Below are positions 8,783 through 17,397 of a stretch of DNA of 64,000 nucleotides, in pieces (the first letter of the stretch is position 1; every line of letters begins with the position of its first letter). The position numbers and the translations under genes are program-made. The notes under the pieces are model-generated. The model searched no databases, had not been told where the DNA came from, and saw only the letters and a program-made list of their open reading frames with translations. Source of the DNA: Roseibium sp. Sym1 (GTDB lineage: Bacteria; Pseudomonadota; Alphaproteobacteria; Rhizobiales; Stappiaceae); NCBI RefSeq assembly GCF_027359675.1, contig NZ_CP114786.1, forward strand, positions 6,112,501 through 6,176,500, written 5' to 3'.

Positions 8783-9106
8783 ATGAGTGAAGAAGCCGAA
8801 CAACCGGTGACCGCAACGTGGCCGGTGTTGGAGACACCCGATCGCCTTGAACGTATTATTGACATTATCGCCGAAGACGGTGCCATCGATCGTGCGCTGA
8901 TCACCCCGGAAGCGACCCTGGAAACCCTGGGGCTGGCGTCCATGGACGTGGTCATGATCCTCATGGGTGTCGAAGAGAAGTTGAACATCTATCTTCCGGT
9001 GGACAACGATCTCGCCTCGGCGCGAAACATGTCGGAGTTCGTTGCGGCAATTGATCGGGCGCTGGAAGCCGGAGAGCCGGGCGAATTTGATCAAGATGCA
9101 AAATAG
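8783..9106 (+). CDS. dedicated acyl carrier protein
   Basis: 107 residues. The phosphopantetheine attachment site is the serine of LGLASMDVVM near residue 54, in place of the usual DSL. A helix II-like stretch and the ending region LPVDNDLASARNMSEFV are typical of ACPs. There is an N-terminal extension of about 25 residues before the carrier fold. It lies 17 bp after the ceramide-synthase-like gene, and its last 11 bases overlap the start of the ketosynthase gene, so the three are probably co-translated. It most likely carries acyl chains for the local ketosynthase and for N-acylation or for serine palmitoyltransferase. Confidence 0.82.
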   Translation: MSEEAEQPVTATWPVLETPDRLERIIDIIAEDGAIDRALITPEATLETLGLASMDVVMILMGVEEKLNIYLPVDNDLASARNMSEFVAAIDRALEAGEPGEFDQDAK

Positions 9107-10307
9107 GGTCGCAATAACCGGCTTCGGCGCCGTCAGCGCCGCCGGTCTGGGTGTGGACACTCTCTGGAATGCGGTCAAAAACGGTGTTTCGCAGATCGGC
9201 CCCCTGGATTTTCCGAAGGAAAGCCAGGTGCGCGTCAGGATTGGAGCGACGCTCAAGGGGTTTGCACCGGAAGACCATCTGTCGAAAGAAGAGCTGCAGC
9301 GGACAGACCGGTTTACCCACTTCGCACATGTTGCCGCTGCCGAAGCAATCCGGCAATCCGGCATTCAATCGCAGGAACTGGCCAGCCCGAGATGCGCGGT
9401 GGTCATCGGGACCGGTATCGGCGGCCTCACCTCTCTGGATGAATCCTACGTAAAATTCTTCGCCGGAGAGCGACGGCTGAACCCTTTGACGATACCAAAG
9501 GTCATGCCCAGTGCCGCCGCCTCGCATCTCAGTATCGTGAACAGCATCACCGGCCCCTGCTTTGCAGTCTCGAGCGCCTGCTCGTCCGGCAGTCAGGCGA
9601 TCGGGGTGGGCATGCAGATGGTTCGCCACGGCTTGGTCGACCGGGCCCTGGTCGGAGGCAGCGAAGCCCCGATCACCGAGGCATCCATGAAGTCCTGGGA
9701 ACTGATGCGGGTGCTCAGTCCCAACAAGTGCCGGCCGTTTTCAAAGGATCGAAACGGCCTGGTTCTCGGTGAAGGAGCGGGCGTGTTCCTGATCGAGTCG
9801 GAAGCGGCCATGAACGCCCGCGGGGCAACGCCGTTGGCCTGGCTGTCCGGATACGGCACCAGCAGCGACGCGAAGGACATCATCCAGCCCGATGTTGATG
9901 GTGCGGCGAGTGCCATGCAGCTGGCCCTGGAAGATGCCCGGATGGAGCCGGGCGACGTCGGATACATCAATGCGCACGGTACCGGGACGATCCTCAACGA
10001 CATCAACGAAACATCCGCAATAAGAAAGGTGTTCGGTGACCGGACCGCGACGGTTCCGGTTTCGTCCACCAAGCAGGTCATCGGCCACACGCTCGGCGCC
10101 TCGGGCGCCCTCGAGTTCGTCGTCACGGTAAAAGCGCTTCTTGAAAACCTGTGCCCCCCCCACATCAACCTGACCGAAGCCGATCCCAGGTGCGAATTGT
10201 ACCTGCCCGAGGAATGCATTGACTTGCCGGCTTCGAAGGCTGCCATGTGCAACTCGTTTGCATTCGGGGGCGTAAATTCGACCCTGATTGCAACAGGTGC
10301 CAATTAG
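9096..10307 (+). CDS. beta-ketoacyl-ACP synthase, FabF-like
   Basis: 403 residues from ATG 9096 (MQNRVAITGFG); upstream in-frame codons overlap the ACP gene and are unlikely to be used. The active-site cysteine is C162 in SSACSSGSQA. The two histidines of decarboxylating condensing enzymes are in NAHGTGTILND and KQVIGHTLGASGA. It is full length for FabF. It elongates acyl-ACP chains with malonyl-ACP. With the preceding ACP and the two following hot-dog proteins it forms a small fatty-acid kit that could make a particular chain (longer, or unsaturated) for the sphingolipid. It starts inside the ACP gene, so the pair are translationally coupled. Confidence 0.88.
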   Translation: MQNRVAITGFGAVSAAGLGVDTLWNAVKNGVSQIGPLDFPKESQVRVRIGATLKGFAPEDHLSKEELQRTDRFTHFAHVAAAEAIRQSGIQSQELASPRCAVVIGTGIGGLTSLDESYVKFFAGERRLNPLTIPKVMPSAAASHLSIVNSITGPCFAVSSACSSGSQAIGVGMQMVRHGLVDRALVGGSEAPITEASMKSWELMRVLSPNKCRPFSKDRNGLVLGEGAGVFLIESEAAMNARGATPLAWLSGYGTSSDAKDIIQPDVDGAASAMQLALEDARMEPGDVGYINAHGTGTILNDINETSAIRKVFGDRTATVPVSSTKQVIGHTLGASGALEFVVTVKALLENLCPPHINLTEADPRCELYLPEECIDLPASKAAMCNSFAFGGVNSTLIATGAN

Positions 10308-10314
10308 TCCTGCC

Positions 10315-10752
10315 ATGTCGTCAGAACGTGACAATCCGGACATGGGTGATGGCGCACACCGGTTCCGGGTGACCGTAGAACGACAGAAGCTCGAAGAATT
10401 CAACCGTGCCATTTCCAGGACGGCCGACAGCGAAACGAACGCCGCCCTGCGCGTTCCGCTGACGTTTCCTGCCGTCTGGTACGGCATGAAAGACGTGCAG
10501 GACTGCATCCTGGAAACGGTGGGCCGAGCTGACGATTTGGCACAGTCGGCCCTGCTTCATCTGGAACAAACGATCGACAAGCCGGGCCGGTTGGAGGTTG
10601 GCGAGACCTACAACCTCGACATTCGAATGGACAGGCCGGGCGGCGACAACAAATTGAAAGTGTTTGCTCGGGTCTCGAATTTGCGGGAGGAGCCCCTGGT
10701 GATCATGACCAGCCTGTTTGCTGTGGTCCATGCCCAAGGGCACAAGCAATGA
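10315..10752 (+). CDS. hot-dog fold protein, MaoC/FAS1 dehydratase N-half-like
   Basis: 145 residues from ATG 10315. The sequence fits the half of double hot-dog dehydratases that lacks catalytic residues: a VPLTFPAVWYG segment early on and VFARVSNLREEPLVIMTS near the end, typical of a beta-sheet in this fold. No D-x-x-x-H hydratase motif is visible here; that motif is in the next gene. Its stop codon overlaps the start of the next gene by 4 bases. Together they look like a two-subunit (3R)-hydroxyacyl-ACP/CoA dehydratase similar to HadA/HadB. The family call is reasonable, but exact function is inferred. Confidence 0.6.
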   Translation: MSSERDNPDMGDGAHRFRVTVERQKLEEFNRAISRTADSETNAALRVPLTFPAVWYGMKDVQDCILETVGRADDLAQSALLHLEQTIDKPGRLEVGETYNLDIRMDRPGGDNKLKVFARVSNLREEPLVIMTSLFAVVHAQGHKQ

Positions 10753-11156
10753 GCGGTGACCAGATTGAACGTGGCGCGGTTCTTGGAGAAACGACCATAC
10801 CCGGTTTGTCCGCCGCAGAAATCGCAGACTACTCCTCAGTGTCGGGGGACGACAACCCCGTCCACACAGACCGGCAGCTTGCCAACGATTTGGGCCTGGA
10901 GGACGTTCCCGTTCAGGGGATGTTGCTGATGGCTCTGGCGAACAGCTACATCGAAAACTGGCAATATTGCGAAACGCTGCGCAAACTGAGCATGCGCTTC
11001 GTGCATCCTGCGCTGGCCAACAGAAGCTTGAGGATTGCAGGAAAGGTCATGGTCTCGAACCGTGAGGAACAAACGGCAATCGTGAGGGTAATGCTTTTTC
11101 AGGAAGACAAGCTGGTGGCCATGGGCGATGCGAACATAACCCTCGCCAGCGCCTGA
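10749..11156 (+). CDS. MaoC-like (R)-specific enoyl hydratase/dehydratase subunit
   Basis: 135 residues. The hydratase-2 motif is present as SGDDNPVHTDR near residues 32-42, giving the catalytic Asp and His. GMLLMALANSYI follows as the central hot-dog helix. The protein would dehydrate 3-hydroxyacyl chains after ketosynthase and ketoreductase action. It overlaps the previous hot-dog gene by 4 bases (ATGA), so the two products are probably made in equal amounts as a heterodimer. It is convergent with the LptF-like gene, with only 7 bases between stop codons. It is the last plus-strand gene of the ACP-KS-dehydratase block. Confidence 0.8.
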   Translation: MSGDQIERGAVLGETTIPGLSAAEIADYSSVSGDDNPVHTDRQLANDLGLEDVPVQGMLLMALANSYIENWQYCETLRKLSMRFVHPALANRSLRIAGKVMVSNREEQTAIVRVMLFQEDKLVAMGDANITLASA

Positions 11157-11163
11157 AAGCCCG

Positions 11164-12471
11164 TCACACCGAGATGCCGATCGAGCCGATGAACCTGCCG
11201 TTCAGTTTCCACACCAGGACAATCAGGACCGCTGCCATCGCGATTGCCCCGCCAAGGAGAATCGCCACCGCCCCCCCCAGCCCGTATTGACTGATCACGC
11301 CAACGTTGTTGGAAGCAAAGAAGCTCAGGAACAAGACGCCGGCCGACGCAGCCGGCAGTGCGAAAAGCAATGTTGCCTTGGTCGTCACCGCAACCGCCAC
11401 CAATGCCAGAAGCGGCGTCAACAGACACAGGACCGAACGCAACAGGCGTTCTCCGAAGACTTCGACATGCCTTGCATCCCACTCGGCAACCGAAAACAGG
11501 TCAATGAAATTGGTTTCTCTCGGGTGGCGCCAATTGCGCGTCACCTCGGCGCTCACCTTGGGCAAATCCATGTAAAATTTGTCGACATACATGTATTTCA
11601 AAGGCGGCAGAATGTCCTTTTGATCGCAGTCGACGCAGCCGGGTTCCCGTTTCTGCGCGGTCTTCGCCTTCCGCTCGCCCGCCCGATCTGAAAACTCGTA
11701 GACATTCACATCATTCAAGAGCAGACCGAATTGGTTCTGTTCCCCGATCTTTGGGTTGAACAGCCGGCTGGCGACGATCACCCTTCCAAGATCGTCAGAC
11801 CGTTTCTGATGCATGAACACATCGCCCGCAACTGTCTTCAGGTGTCCAGACGCGGCAAAAATCGTTGTGTCACCAACCTGGTAGAACCGTCCGGATGCCA
11901 GGTCTCCATCCCGGATCGCCTGATGGGCAACCCCTTCCAGGGTCGTGACCAGGAGGTAGCGGGACACAGGTTCGACGAACCCGGAAAGCGCAAGGGACAG
12001 GGCCGCACCCGTGAGGCCTACCGTCACGGCGGTCAGGCTCAGTGTCCGGGGGCCATAGCCAAAACCAGCGAATATCTTGAATTCCTGGTTTTCACGACGC
12101 CGCAATACAACAATATAGACCCCGACAAGGAGCGCCGTCGGCAGCGCGATGAACAGGCCGTTGGGAACGGAAAAAAGCACGATTAACGCGATGCTGCCGA
12201 TCCCTGCCCCCAGGGACAGCAATTCCGGCAGGACACGGCTGACAATGACATCCGAAAGAAACAGCGCTTCAATCGTTACCAGGACGATGAGCGTGATCTT
12301 GAATATGTCAGCGGACAAACTTGCCAGATACCCGAGCGAAACGGGTCGCCGGACACCAAACGACGCAGGTATCATGTCTGCCAGCCGCAATGGTCTGCCC
12401 CGGATTGGTTGGAACCGCAGTTCACCGGTTGCCTGCCGGTGGCGGTGAAACAAGTTCTTGTGCCGTGGCAC
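11164..12471 (-). CDS. LptF/LptG-type permease (YjgP/YjgQ family), second copy
   Basis: 435 residues from GTG 12471; ATG 12375 (MIPASFGVRR) is an attractive alternative start, because the first 32 residues are basic and not conserved-looking. Hydrophobic segments lie near residues 50-80, 90-125 and 140-170, then a hydrophilic domain near 180-335 and three more membrane segments near 340-425, the LptF/LptG pattern. Residues like GFVEPVSRYLL at the end of the third segment match a similar site (GFVKPATIELE) in the other copy at 4194. It lies about 20 bp after the serine palmitoyltransferase gene on the same strand, so the two are probably an operon. It is likely the partner of the 4194 permease, with the ATPase at 14272. 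Confidence 0.8.
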   Translation of the reverse strand: MPRHKNLFHRHRQATGELRFQPIRGRPLRLADMIPASFGVRRPVSLGYLASLSADIFKITLIVLVTIEALFLSDVIVSRVLPELLSLGAGIGSIALIVLFSVPNGLFIALPTALLVGVYIVVLRRRENQEFKIFAGFGYGPRTLSLTAVTVGLTGAALSLALSGFVEPVSRYLLVTTLEGVAHQAIRDGDLASGRFYQVGDTTIFAASGHLKTVAGDVFMHQKRSDDLGRVIVASRLFNPKIGEQNQFGLLLNDVNVYEFSDRAGERKAKTAQKREPGCVDCDQKDILPPLKYMYVDKFYMDLPKVSAEVTRNWRHPRETNFIDLFSVAEWDARHVEVFGERLLRSVLCLLTPLLALVAVAVTTKATLLFALPAASAGVLFLSFFASNNVGVISQYGLGGAVAILLGGAIAMAAVLIVLVWKLNGRFIGSIGISV

Positions 12472-12492
12472 GGCAACTCGGCAGGCCTATTG

Positions 12493-13803
12493 TCATTGGC
12501 TGCCGCTGATCTCGTTCGAAATGACTTCGACAGCGCTTCGGATGTCATCATCGGTATGGCTGCAGCTGATGAAAAACCTGATCCGGGACTTGCTCTTGGA
12601 CACCGCGGGATACCCGATCGGCAACGCAAGTATGCCCTTGTCCATCAAGGTTCTCGACAACGCGATCGTGACATCGGATTGGCCGATGATGACGGGCAGC
12701 ACCGCGGAGGCCTCATTGGCCTCGCCAATATTTATCCCCGCCTCGCGCGCCAGCGTGTGAAACAACAAGACCCGTGAGTGAAGCTGGCTGACGCGCTGCG
12801 GCTCCTCTTGCGTCAATTGAAGAGCCTTCAGTGCGGCGGCCGCCATCGGAGGAGCAAGTCCCACGCTGTAGACAAAGCCGGGCGCCGTATACCGCAGATA
12901 TTCTATGAGTTCTGCGTTGCCGGCAATGTAGCCGCCACAGCTGGCAAAGGATTTGCTCAGGGTGCCCATCCAGATATCAACCTCATCCGGATCGATATCG
13001 AAATGCTCGGCCAAGCCGCGGCCGGTTTTTCCCAGCACGCCGATTGAATGGGCTTCATCGACCATCAACAGGGTCTGATAGCGCCGTTTGAGCTCGATCA
13101 GCTTCGGCAGGTCTGGAATGTCGCCGTCCATGCTGTAGACACCTTCGACGACGACAAGAGCGTTTTTGCCCTGCTCGCGATGCGTTTGCAGAGACTTTTC
13201 CAATGCATCCAGATCATTATGCGGAAAGGACACGGCCTTTGCTCCGGACATGGCTGCCCCGAGCTGTGCGCTCTTGTGGATGTACTCGTCATGAAAGATG
13301 ACGTCGCCTTCGCCCATGAGATGGGCGATCGTGTCCTCGTTGGTGGAGAAGCCCCCGACAAAAACGATTGCCGCTTCGGTTCCGACAAAATCGGCAATCG
13401 CCGCTTCCAGTTCCAGGTGGATGGGACGCTCACCGCTCACTATTCTCGATGCCGAGACGGAGGTGCCGTACTTTTCGATCGCTGCCTGGGCCGCGGTCGC
13501 AACCCGCGGATCACCACACAAATCAAGATAGTTGTAGCTGCAGAAGTTGATGAATTCCCGACCGTTCAGCCTCGCCAGCCTGTTGTTGAGCCCTTCGAAA
13601 TTCTGATAGAACAGATCGCCGGCCCCGAGAGAACCGGTCCCGCCGATATTGTGTTTCAGTATTTGATAATACCGGGGGATCCGAAACCCTGTGGGCGCGG
13701 TCTTTCTGGCTTGCGGTCGACCTTCCGACTGGGGTTCTTGAGAAGGGTTTTCGTCGCCGTAAGATGTATTTCCTGGCGATACCGCCGCAGGTAAATCGGA
13801 CAA
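12493..13803 (-). CDS. spt: serine palmitoyltransferase-type alpha-oxoamine synthase
   Basis: 436 residues from an apparent TTG start. It is a fold-type I PLP enzyme of the alpha-oxoamine synthase family: HDEYIHKS near 171-178, DEAHSIG at 249-255 (PLP ring aspartate and histidine), and the Schiff-base lysine K284 in GTLSKSFAS. The family includes SPT, KBL, AONS and ALAS. SPT joins serine to an acyl thioester to give 3-ketosphinganine, the first step of sphingolipid synthesis. The SPT choice, rather than biotin or cysteate/capnine chemistry, rests on the neighbours: a KDSR-like SDR, bCerS-like acyltransferase, DES1-like desaturase and FA2H-like hydroxylase. The first 40 residues are hydrophilic and not part of the fold. 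The LptF-like gene follows in the same operon. Confidence 0.78.
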   Translation of the reverse strand: MSDLPAAVSPGNTSYGDENPSQEPQSEGRPQARKTAPTGFRIPRYYQILKHNIGGTGSLGAGDLFYQNFEGLNNRLARLNGREFINFCSYNYLDLCGDPRVATAAQAAIEKYGTSVSASRIVSGERPIHLELEAAIADFVGTEAAIVFVGGFSTNEDTIAHLMGEGDVIFHDEYIHKSAQLGAAMSGAKAVSFPHNDLDALEKSLQTHREQGKNALVVVEGVYSMDGDIPDLPKLIELKRRYQTLLMVDEAHSIGVLGKTGRGLAEHFDIDPDEVDIWMGTLSKSFASCGGYIAGNAELIEYLRYTAPGFVYSVGLAPPMAAAALKALQLTQEEPQRVSQLHSRVLLFHTLAREAGINIGEANEASAVLPVIIGQSDVTIALSRTLMDKGILALPIGYPAVSKSKSRIRFFISCSHTDDDIRSAVEVISNEISGSQ

Positions 13804-14271
13804 ATTCCTGAACCCCGAGTTTTGATAATCGTCTATGGCCGATAATACTCGATTACATGGCCAATTCCATCGGGATCGAAATGCTTTCCAAGGCCTTGTT
13901 CCAAGGCTTCATCACCACTTCCGACGCTCCCGCGTGGCGACGAACTTAATGCCGCGACCGGTTAAGTCAATTTGGATATTGGCAGTGTCAGGCCCCTGAT
14001 GGTCAGCCGGCTCCCTGGAAAACTTCAACGCTGCGCACACAGGAAAACCGTGGGTTGCAAGGCGCCGCGGAACGTGTTTGCTGCCCGGTTTCCGGGACTT
14101 GACTTGATCTGCCGATGTGCGAGATGACAGTGGACCGGACTTCGTCATCGATGCATCTGTCTTGTGGGAGTGTCGCCCACGGGCAAAGACCTGTGTCAGG
14201 CCGCGCTGCTGTTGAAGTGACTGGTGTGCAAATGCGGCAGTTTCGCCCGCCTATGAAGTGGCTCAACAGAT
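13804..14271. other. divergent intergenic region between SPT and LptB-like genes
   Basis: About 470 bases. Open frames in it are short, overlapping and unlike known proteins, so no gene is called. It should contain the promoters of the divergent SPT-LptF and LptB-like transcripts. No convincing operator or promoter motif was found by eye. Confidence 0.45.
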
Positions 14272-15072
14272 TTGCTGAATACCGTGGATCATAAGACCAG
14301 ATGCTTGACGGCGGACAAGCTTGAAAAGTCGTTTGGTGATTTCAAGATAATCGACGGTGTCAGCATCCGCATCGGTCGTGGCGAAGTGATCGGGATCCTC
14401 GGCCCCAACGGTGCCGGCAAGACGACATTGATGAGCATGATAACCGGCATTGTTCAACCCGATGCAGGTCTGGTTGAGATAGACGGTGTCGACGTGACGC
14501 GGCTTCCAATGTTTGCGCGCGCAAAACTCGGCCTGAGCTATCTCCCTCAGGAGTCGTCTGTCTTCAGAGGCCTGTCGGTCGAAAACAACATCATGATGGG
14601 CCTGGAGAGTTCCTATCCGAACAAAGCCTCCCGGCAAGAGATCCTGCGTCTGATCCTCGATGCATTCGGGTTGACCTCTGTTCGGGCCCGCAACGCGGCC
14701 AAACTTTCCGGCGGCATGCGGCGTCGATGCGAAGTTGCCCGGGCAATCGCCTCGAATCCCAAGTACTTGATGCTCGACGAGCCGTTTGCCGGTGTTGACC
14801 CGATTGCAATCTCCGACCTGCAGCGCATGATAACGAAGATCCGCGAGTTTGGACTGGGGCTCCTGATCAGCGACCACAATGTACGGGAAACGCTGTCTAT
14901 TGTTGATCACGCCTATATCATTGTGGAAGGGAAGGTTCTCGCGGAGGGAAGTCCGGCCGAAATCGCTTCGAACAAACTGGTGCGGCATTATTATCTCGGC
15001 GACAGTCTCGACCAGCCGAGTAATTTCAAATCCCGTACACGCTCAGGCGCGAACAGGCAAAACGCAGTATGA
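14272..15072 (+). CDS. LptB-type ABC transporter ATPase
   Basis: 266 residues; the frame opens with TTG 14272, and GTG 14284 is another possible start. Walker A is GPNGAGKTT at residues 44-52, the signature is SGGMRRRCEVARA near 143, and Walker B is YLMLDEPFAGVDP near 165, followed by ISDHNVRET near 200. The SGG-x-RRR-x-E-x-ARA form and the DEPFAGVDPIA wording are those of LptB, the ATPase of the lipopolysaccharide exporter. The normal LptB signature has SGGERRR; here methionine replaces glutamate. No LptC, LptA or LptD gene is visible, so the bridge and outer-membrane parts must be shared with LPS or coded elsewhere. With the permeases at 4194 and 11164 it makes a complete inner-membrane LptB2FG-like set. 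Confidence 0.85.
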   Translation: MLNTVDHKTRCLTADKLEKSFGDFKIIDGVSIRIGRGEVIGILGPNGAGKTTLMSMITGIVQPDAGLVEIDGVDVTRLPMFARAKLGLSYLPQESSVFRGLSVENNIMMGLESSYPNKASRQEILRLILDAFGLTSVRARNAAKLSGGMRRRCEVARAIASNPKYLMLDEPFAGVDPIAISDLQRMITKIREFGLGLLISDHNVRETLSIVDHAYIIVEGKVLAEGSPAEIASNKLVRHYYLGDSLDQPSNFKSRTRSGANRQNAV

Positions 15073-15327
15073 GTCTCCACCTGAGGGCTCACACGTCCAA
15101 GACAAATTGAATGAACCGGGGACCGGGTGGAATTGCGAATTCGGGCGAGCTGGAGTGCGCTATTGGATCGGGGGAACACGGTAAAACGGCGCTCGTGTCC
15201 TGCTGAACCAGCCGCTTCGTATCGCAGAGTGGTTTTTGCTTCTTGTGGTAAGTCATACTCTCAACCAGCCACCTGCCAGGCTGGCCGGCAGGACTTGTGA
15301 TCGGATGTTTCGCAAAGGCCCAGACCA

Positions 15328-16476
15328 ATGGCTTCAGACCAACGCATAGCCGTTCTCGGCCCGCTTCCTCCGACACGCGGAGGCATTGCCAGGCACACGG
15401 CACTGACCGCTGCCGCCCTTGGCGAGCGCGCAAGTGTGAAAGTGTGGTCCTACCAGCGGCAATATCCGAAGTTCCTGTATCCGGGAAAATCCGAGGTGTC
15501 GGCCGACCTCCCTCGCCACAACGACCTGGATGAACGGCGCATCGTCGACGGCATCAACCCGCTGACATGGGTCAGGACGGCCAAGGAAATCTCCGCCTGG
15601 GAACCGCATTTGCTCGTGTTCCCGGTATGGACATTCTTCCAGGCACCGGCCATGGGGTGGATGGCGCGGTCATTGCGGAAAAGAGGCTGCGAAACCTGCG
15701 CCATCGTCCACAACGTGTTCGATCATGCACAGGCATTCTGGAAGGCGAGACTGAGCCTTTGGTCTCTCGGACAAGCAGACCGGTATGTGACGCACGGATC
15801 GGACTTGGCCGACCAGATCCGGTCGCATTTCCCGGGAGCGCGGGTCGACGTTTTTCCAATTCCGCTCTTCGACGACTTTCCGCCGGCAATGCATGTCCTC
15901 AAAAGGGAGTACGCCCTCGAATTGTTGTTCTATGGCCTGGTGCGGCCCTACAAGGGGCTCGATGTGGCCTTGCATGCCCTTGCCCTGTCCGGGCGCAAGG
16001 ATATCCGGCTGACGGTGGCAGGAGAGTTCTGGCAAGGCCTGGCAGATACACGTGCTCTGATCGAAACCCTGGGCATATCCGATCAGGTGAACCTCATCCC
16101 CGAATATATCAGCGACGCGGACACGGCAGAACTTTTCGACCGGAGCGACGCAGTGGTCTTGCCCTACAGGTCCGTAACGGGCTCGGGCATCGTGGCGACG
16201 GCGTTCCACTATCAAAGACCCGTCATCGTGAGTGACCATCCCGCACTGCGTGAATTGGTGGAGCAATTTGATGCGGGTTGGATATTCCCTTCCGAACAGC
16301 CTCAGGCTCTTGCCGACATCTTGAAGTCCCTTGACAGGGAAGCGACGGAGCGTGCAGGCATCAACGCTAAATCCAGCGCGGCGTTCCTGACATGGCACAA
16401 TTACGCAGCCAAGGTCCTCGGAGGCGATTTTGGAGATGGGCCCATGTCTGCGGCTGAAACGGAAGCTGTTCGATAA
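15328..16476 (+). CDS. glycosyltransferase family 4-like protein
   Basis: 382 residues from ATG 15328. GPLPPTRGGIARHTA at residues 11-25 is the N-terminal GT-B glycine loop. LELLFYGLVRPYKGLDVALHAL near 195 is the typical GT4 start of the second domain, and VVLPYRSVTGSGIVATAFHYQRPVIVSD near 272-300 is the donor-binding region, with E near 308 in LRELVEQ. It is a cytoplasmic enzyme transferring a sugar from a nucleotide donor to a lipid or glycan acceptor. It starts about 255 bp after the LptB-like ATPase, and its stop overlaps the next gene's start (TAATG). It may glycosylate the sphingolipid before export; the acceptor is inferred from context. Confidence 0.85.
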   Translation: MASDQRIAVLGPLPPTRGGIARHTALTAAALGERASVKVWSYQRQYPKFLYPGKSEVSADLPRHNDLDERRIVDGINPLTWVRTAKEISAWEPHLLVFPVWTFFQAPAMGWMARSLRKRGCETCAIVHNVFDHAQAFWKARLSLWSLGQADRYVTHGSDLADQIRSHFPGARVDVFPIPLFDDFPPAMHVLKREYALELLFYGLVRPYKGLDVALHALALSGRKDIRLTVAGEFWQGLADTRALIETLGISDQVNLIPEYISDADTAELFDRSDAVVLPYRSVTGSGIVATAFHYQRPVIVSDHPALRELVEQFDAGWIFPSEQPQALADILKSLDREATERAGINAKSSAAFLTWHNYAAKVLGGDFGDGPMSAAETEAVR

Positions 16477-17207
16477 TGAGCGGACCGGGTAATCACGCGA
16501 TCCTCGATCGGGACTCCCGGTTGCGCAAAGGACAAAAAATCCGTGATCTGCTTGCGCGGCGGCGCTCCCTCACAAACCTGCGCATACTGGATGTCGGAAC
16601 AGGATCCGGACACGCCGCGAGCGTTTTCCTGGACGCGGTCCGGCCCGACGGAGAAGTCTGCGCGGTGGATCGGCGCCGCCAGCTCGCGGCACACGGGATC
16701 AGTTTCCGCCTTGCGGAGACAACGGATATTCCATTTGAAGACAAGAGTTTTGATGTCGTCATCACCAACCACGTCATCGAACATGTCGGTGAAGAGAGAG
16801 ACCAGCGCCATCACCTCTCGGAAATCAGGCGTGTCCTCAAGGACGATGGACTTGTCTACCTGGCTGTTCCCAACCGGCGGGCGGTCTGGGAGCATCATTA
16901 TGATCTCCCTTTCCTGAGCTGGTTGCCGAGACCCGCCGCCTCATGGCTGTTGCGAGCGACACGCAAAGGCACCGACTACGACTGCCGCCCGCTGTCTGCG
17001 CCGGAATTGAGAAACCTGCTGTCCGCAGCCGGCCTGTCACACGAAGACATAACATTCGAGGCGCTGAGATATATGGCCAAACATGAAATGGGCCCGACAG
17101 CGGGAAGGGTTGTCGGCAACTGCCCGGATTTCATCTTGCGCTGCCTGTTGCCTCTCTCGCCCACGCTTGTTGCCATGGCGCGAAAAAAGCGTACTGACAA
17201 CGCTTGA
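16476..17207 (+). CDS. class I SAM-dependent methyltransferase
   Basis: 243 residues. LRILDVGTGSGHAASVFL near residue 33 is motif I of Rossmann-fold methyltransferases, and FDVVITNHVIEHVGEE near 88 is motif IV with the post-acidic loop typical of the UbiE/Methyltransf_11 group. Its start codon overlaps the stop of the glycosyltransferase (TAATG), so the two are coupled. The C-terminal part, with several basic residues and a hydrophobic stretch, may bind a lipid or glycolipid. Likely it methylates a sugar or a head group made by the preceding enzyme. Substrate unknown. Confidence 0.8.
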   Translation: MSGPGNHAILDRDSRLRKGQKIRDLLARRRSLTNLRILDVGTGSGHAASVFLDAVRPDGEVCAVDRRRQLAAHGISFRLAETTDIPFEDKSFDVVITNHVIEHVGEERDQRHHLSEIRRVLKDDGLVYLAVPNRRAVWEHHYDLPFLSWLPRPAASWLLRATRKGTDYDCRPLSAPELRNLLSAAGLSHEDITFEALRYMAKHEMGPTAGRVVGNCPDFILRCLLPLSPTLVAMARKKRTDNA

Positions 17208-17346
17208 CAGACCCCTGCGTCCTGCAGGTATTCGCGCCTGATACGCGCGTTGTCCTCGCAGACTTTCCGCTTGATTTTCCGTATGTTCCGAAGTGATGCT
17301 TGACCTTCGGTTGAAAGGTTGCCTCAGTTGAAACGAATGGGGCCCT

Positions 17347-17369
17347 GCCCGCCCATCGACAGGGCGGGC
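17347..17369. terminator. GC hairpin between convergent genes, candidate bidirectional terminator
   Basis: GCCCGCCC (17347-17354) pairs perfectly with GGGCGGGC (17362-17369) across a 7-base loop. It lies between the plus-strand methyltransferase and the minus-strand dioxygenase, in the right place to end both transcripts. It has no T-run, so the call is tentative. Confidence 0.4.
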
Positions 17370-17397
17370 GCCCGGATCAACGCGCCAAGAGAACCGG

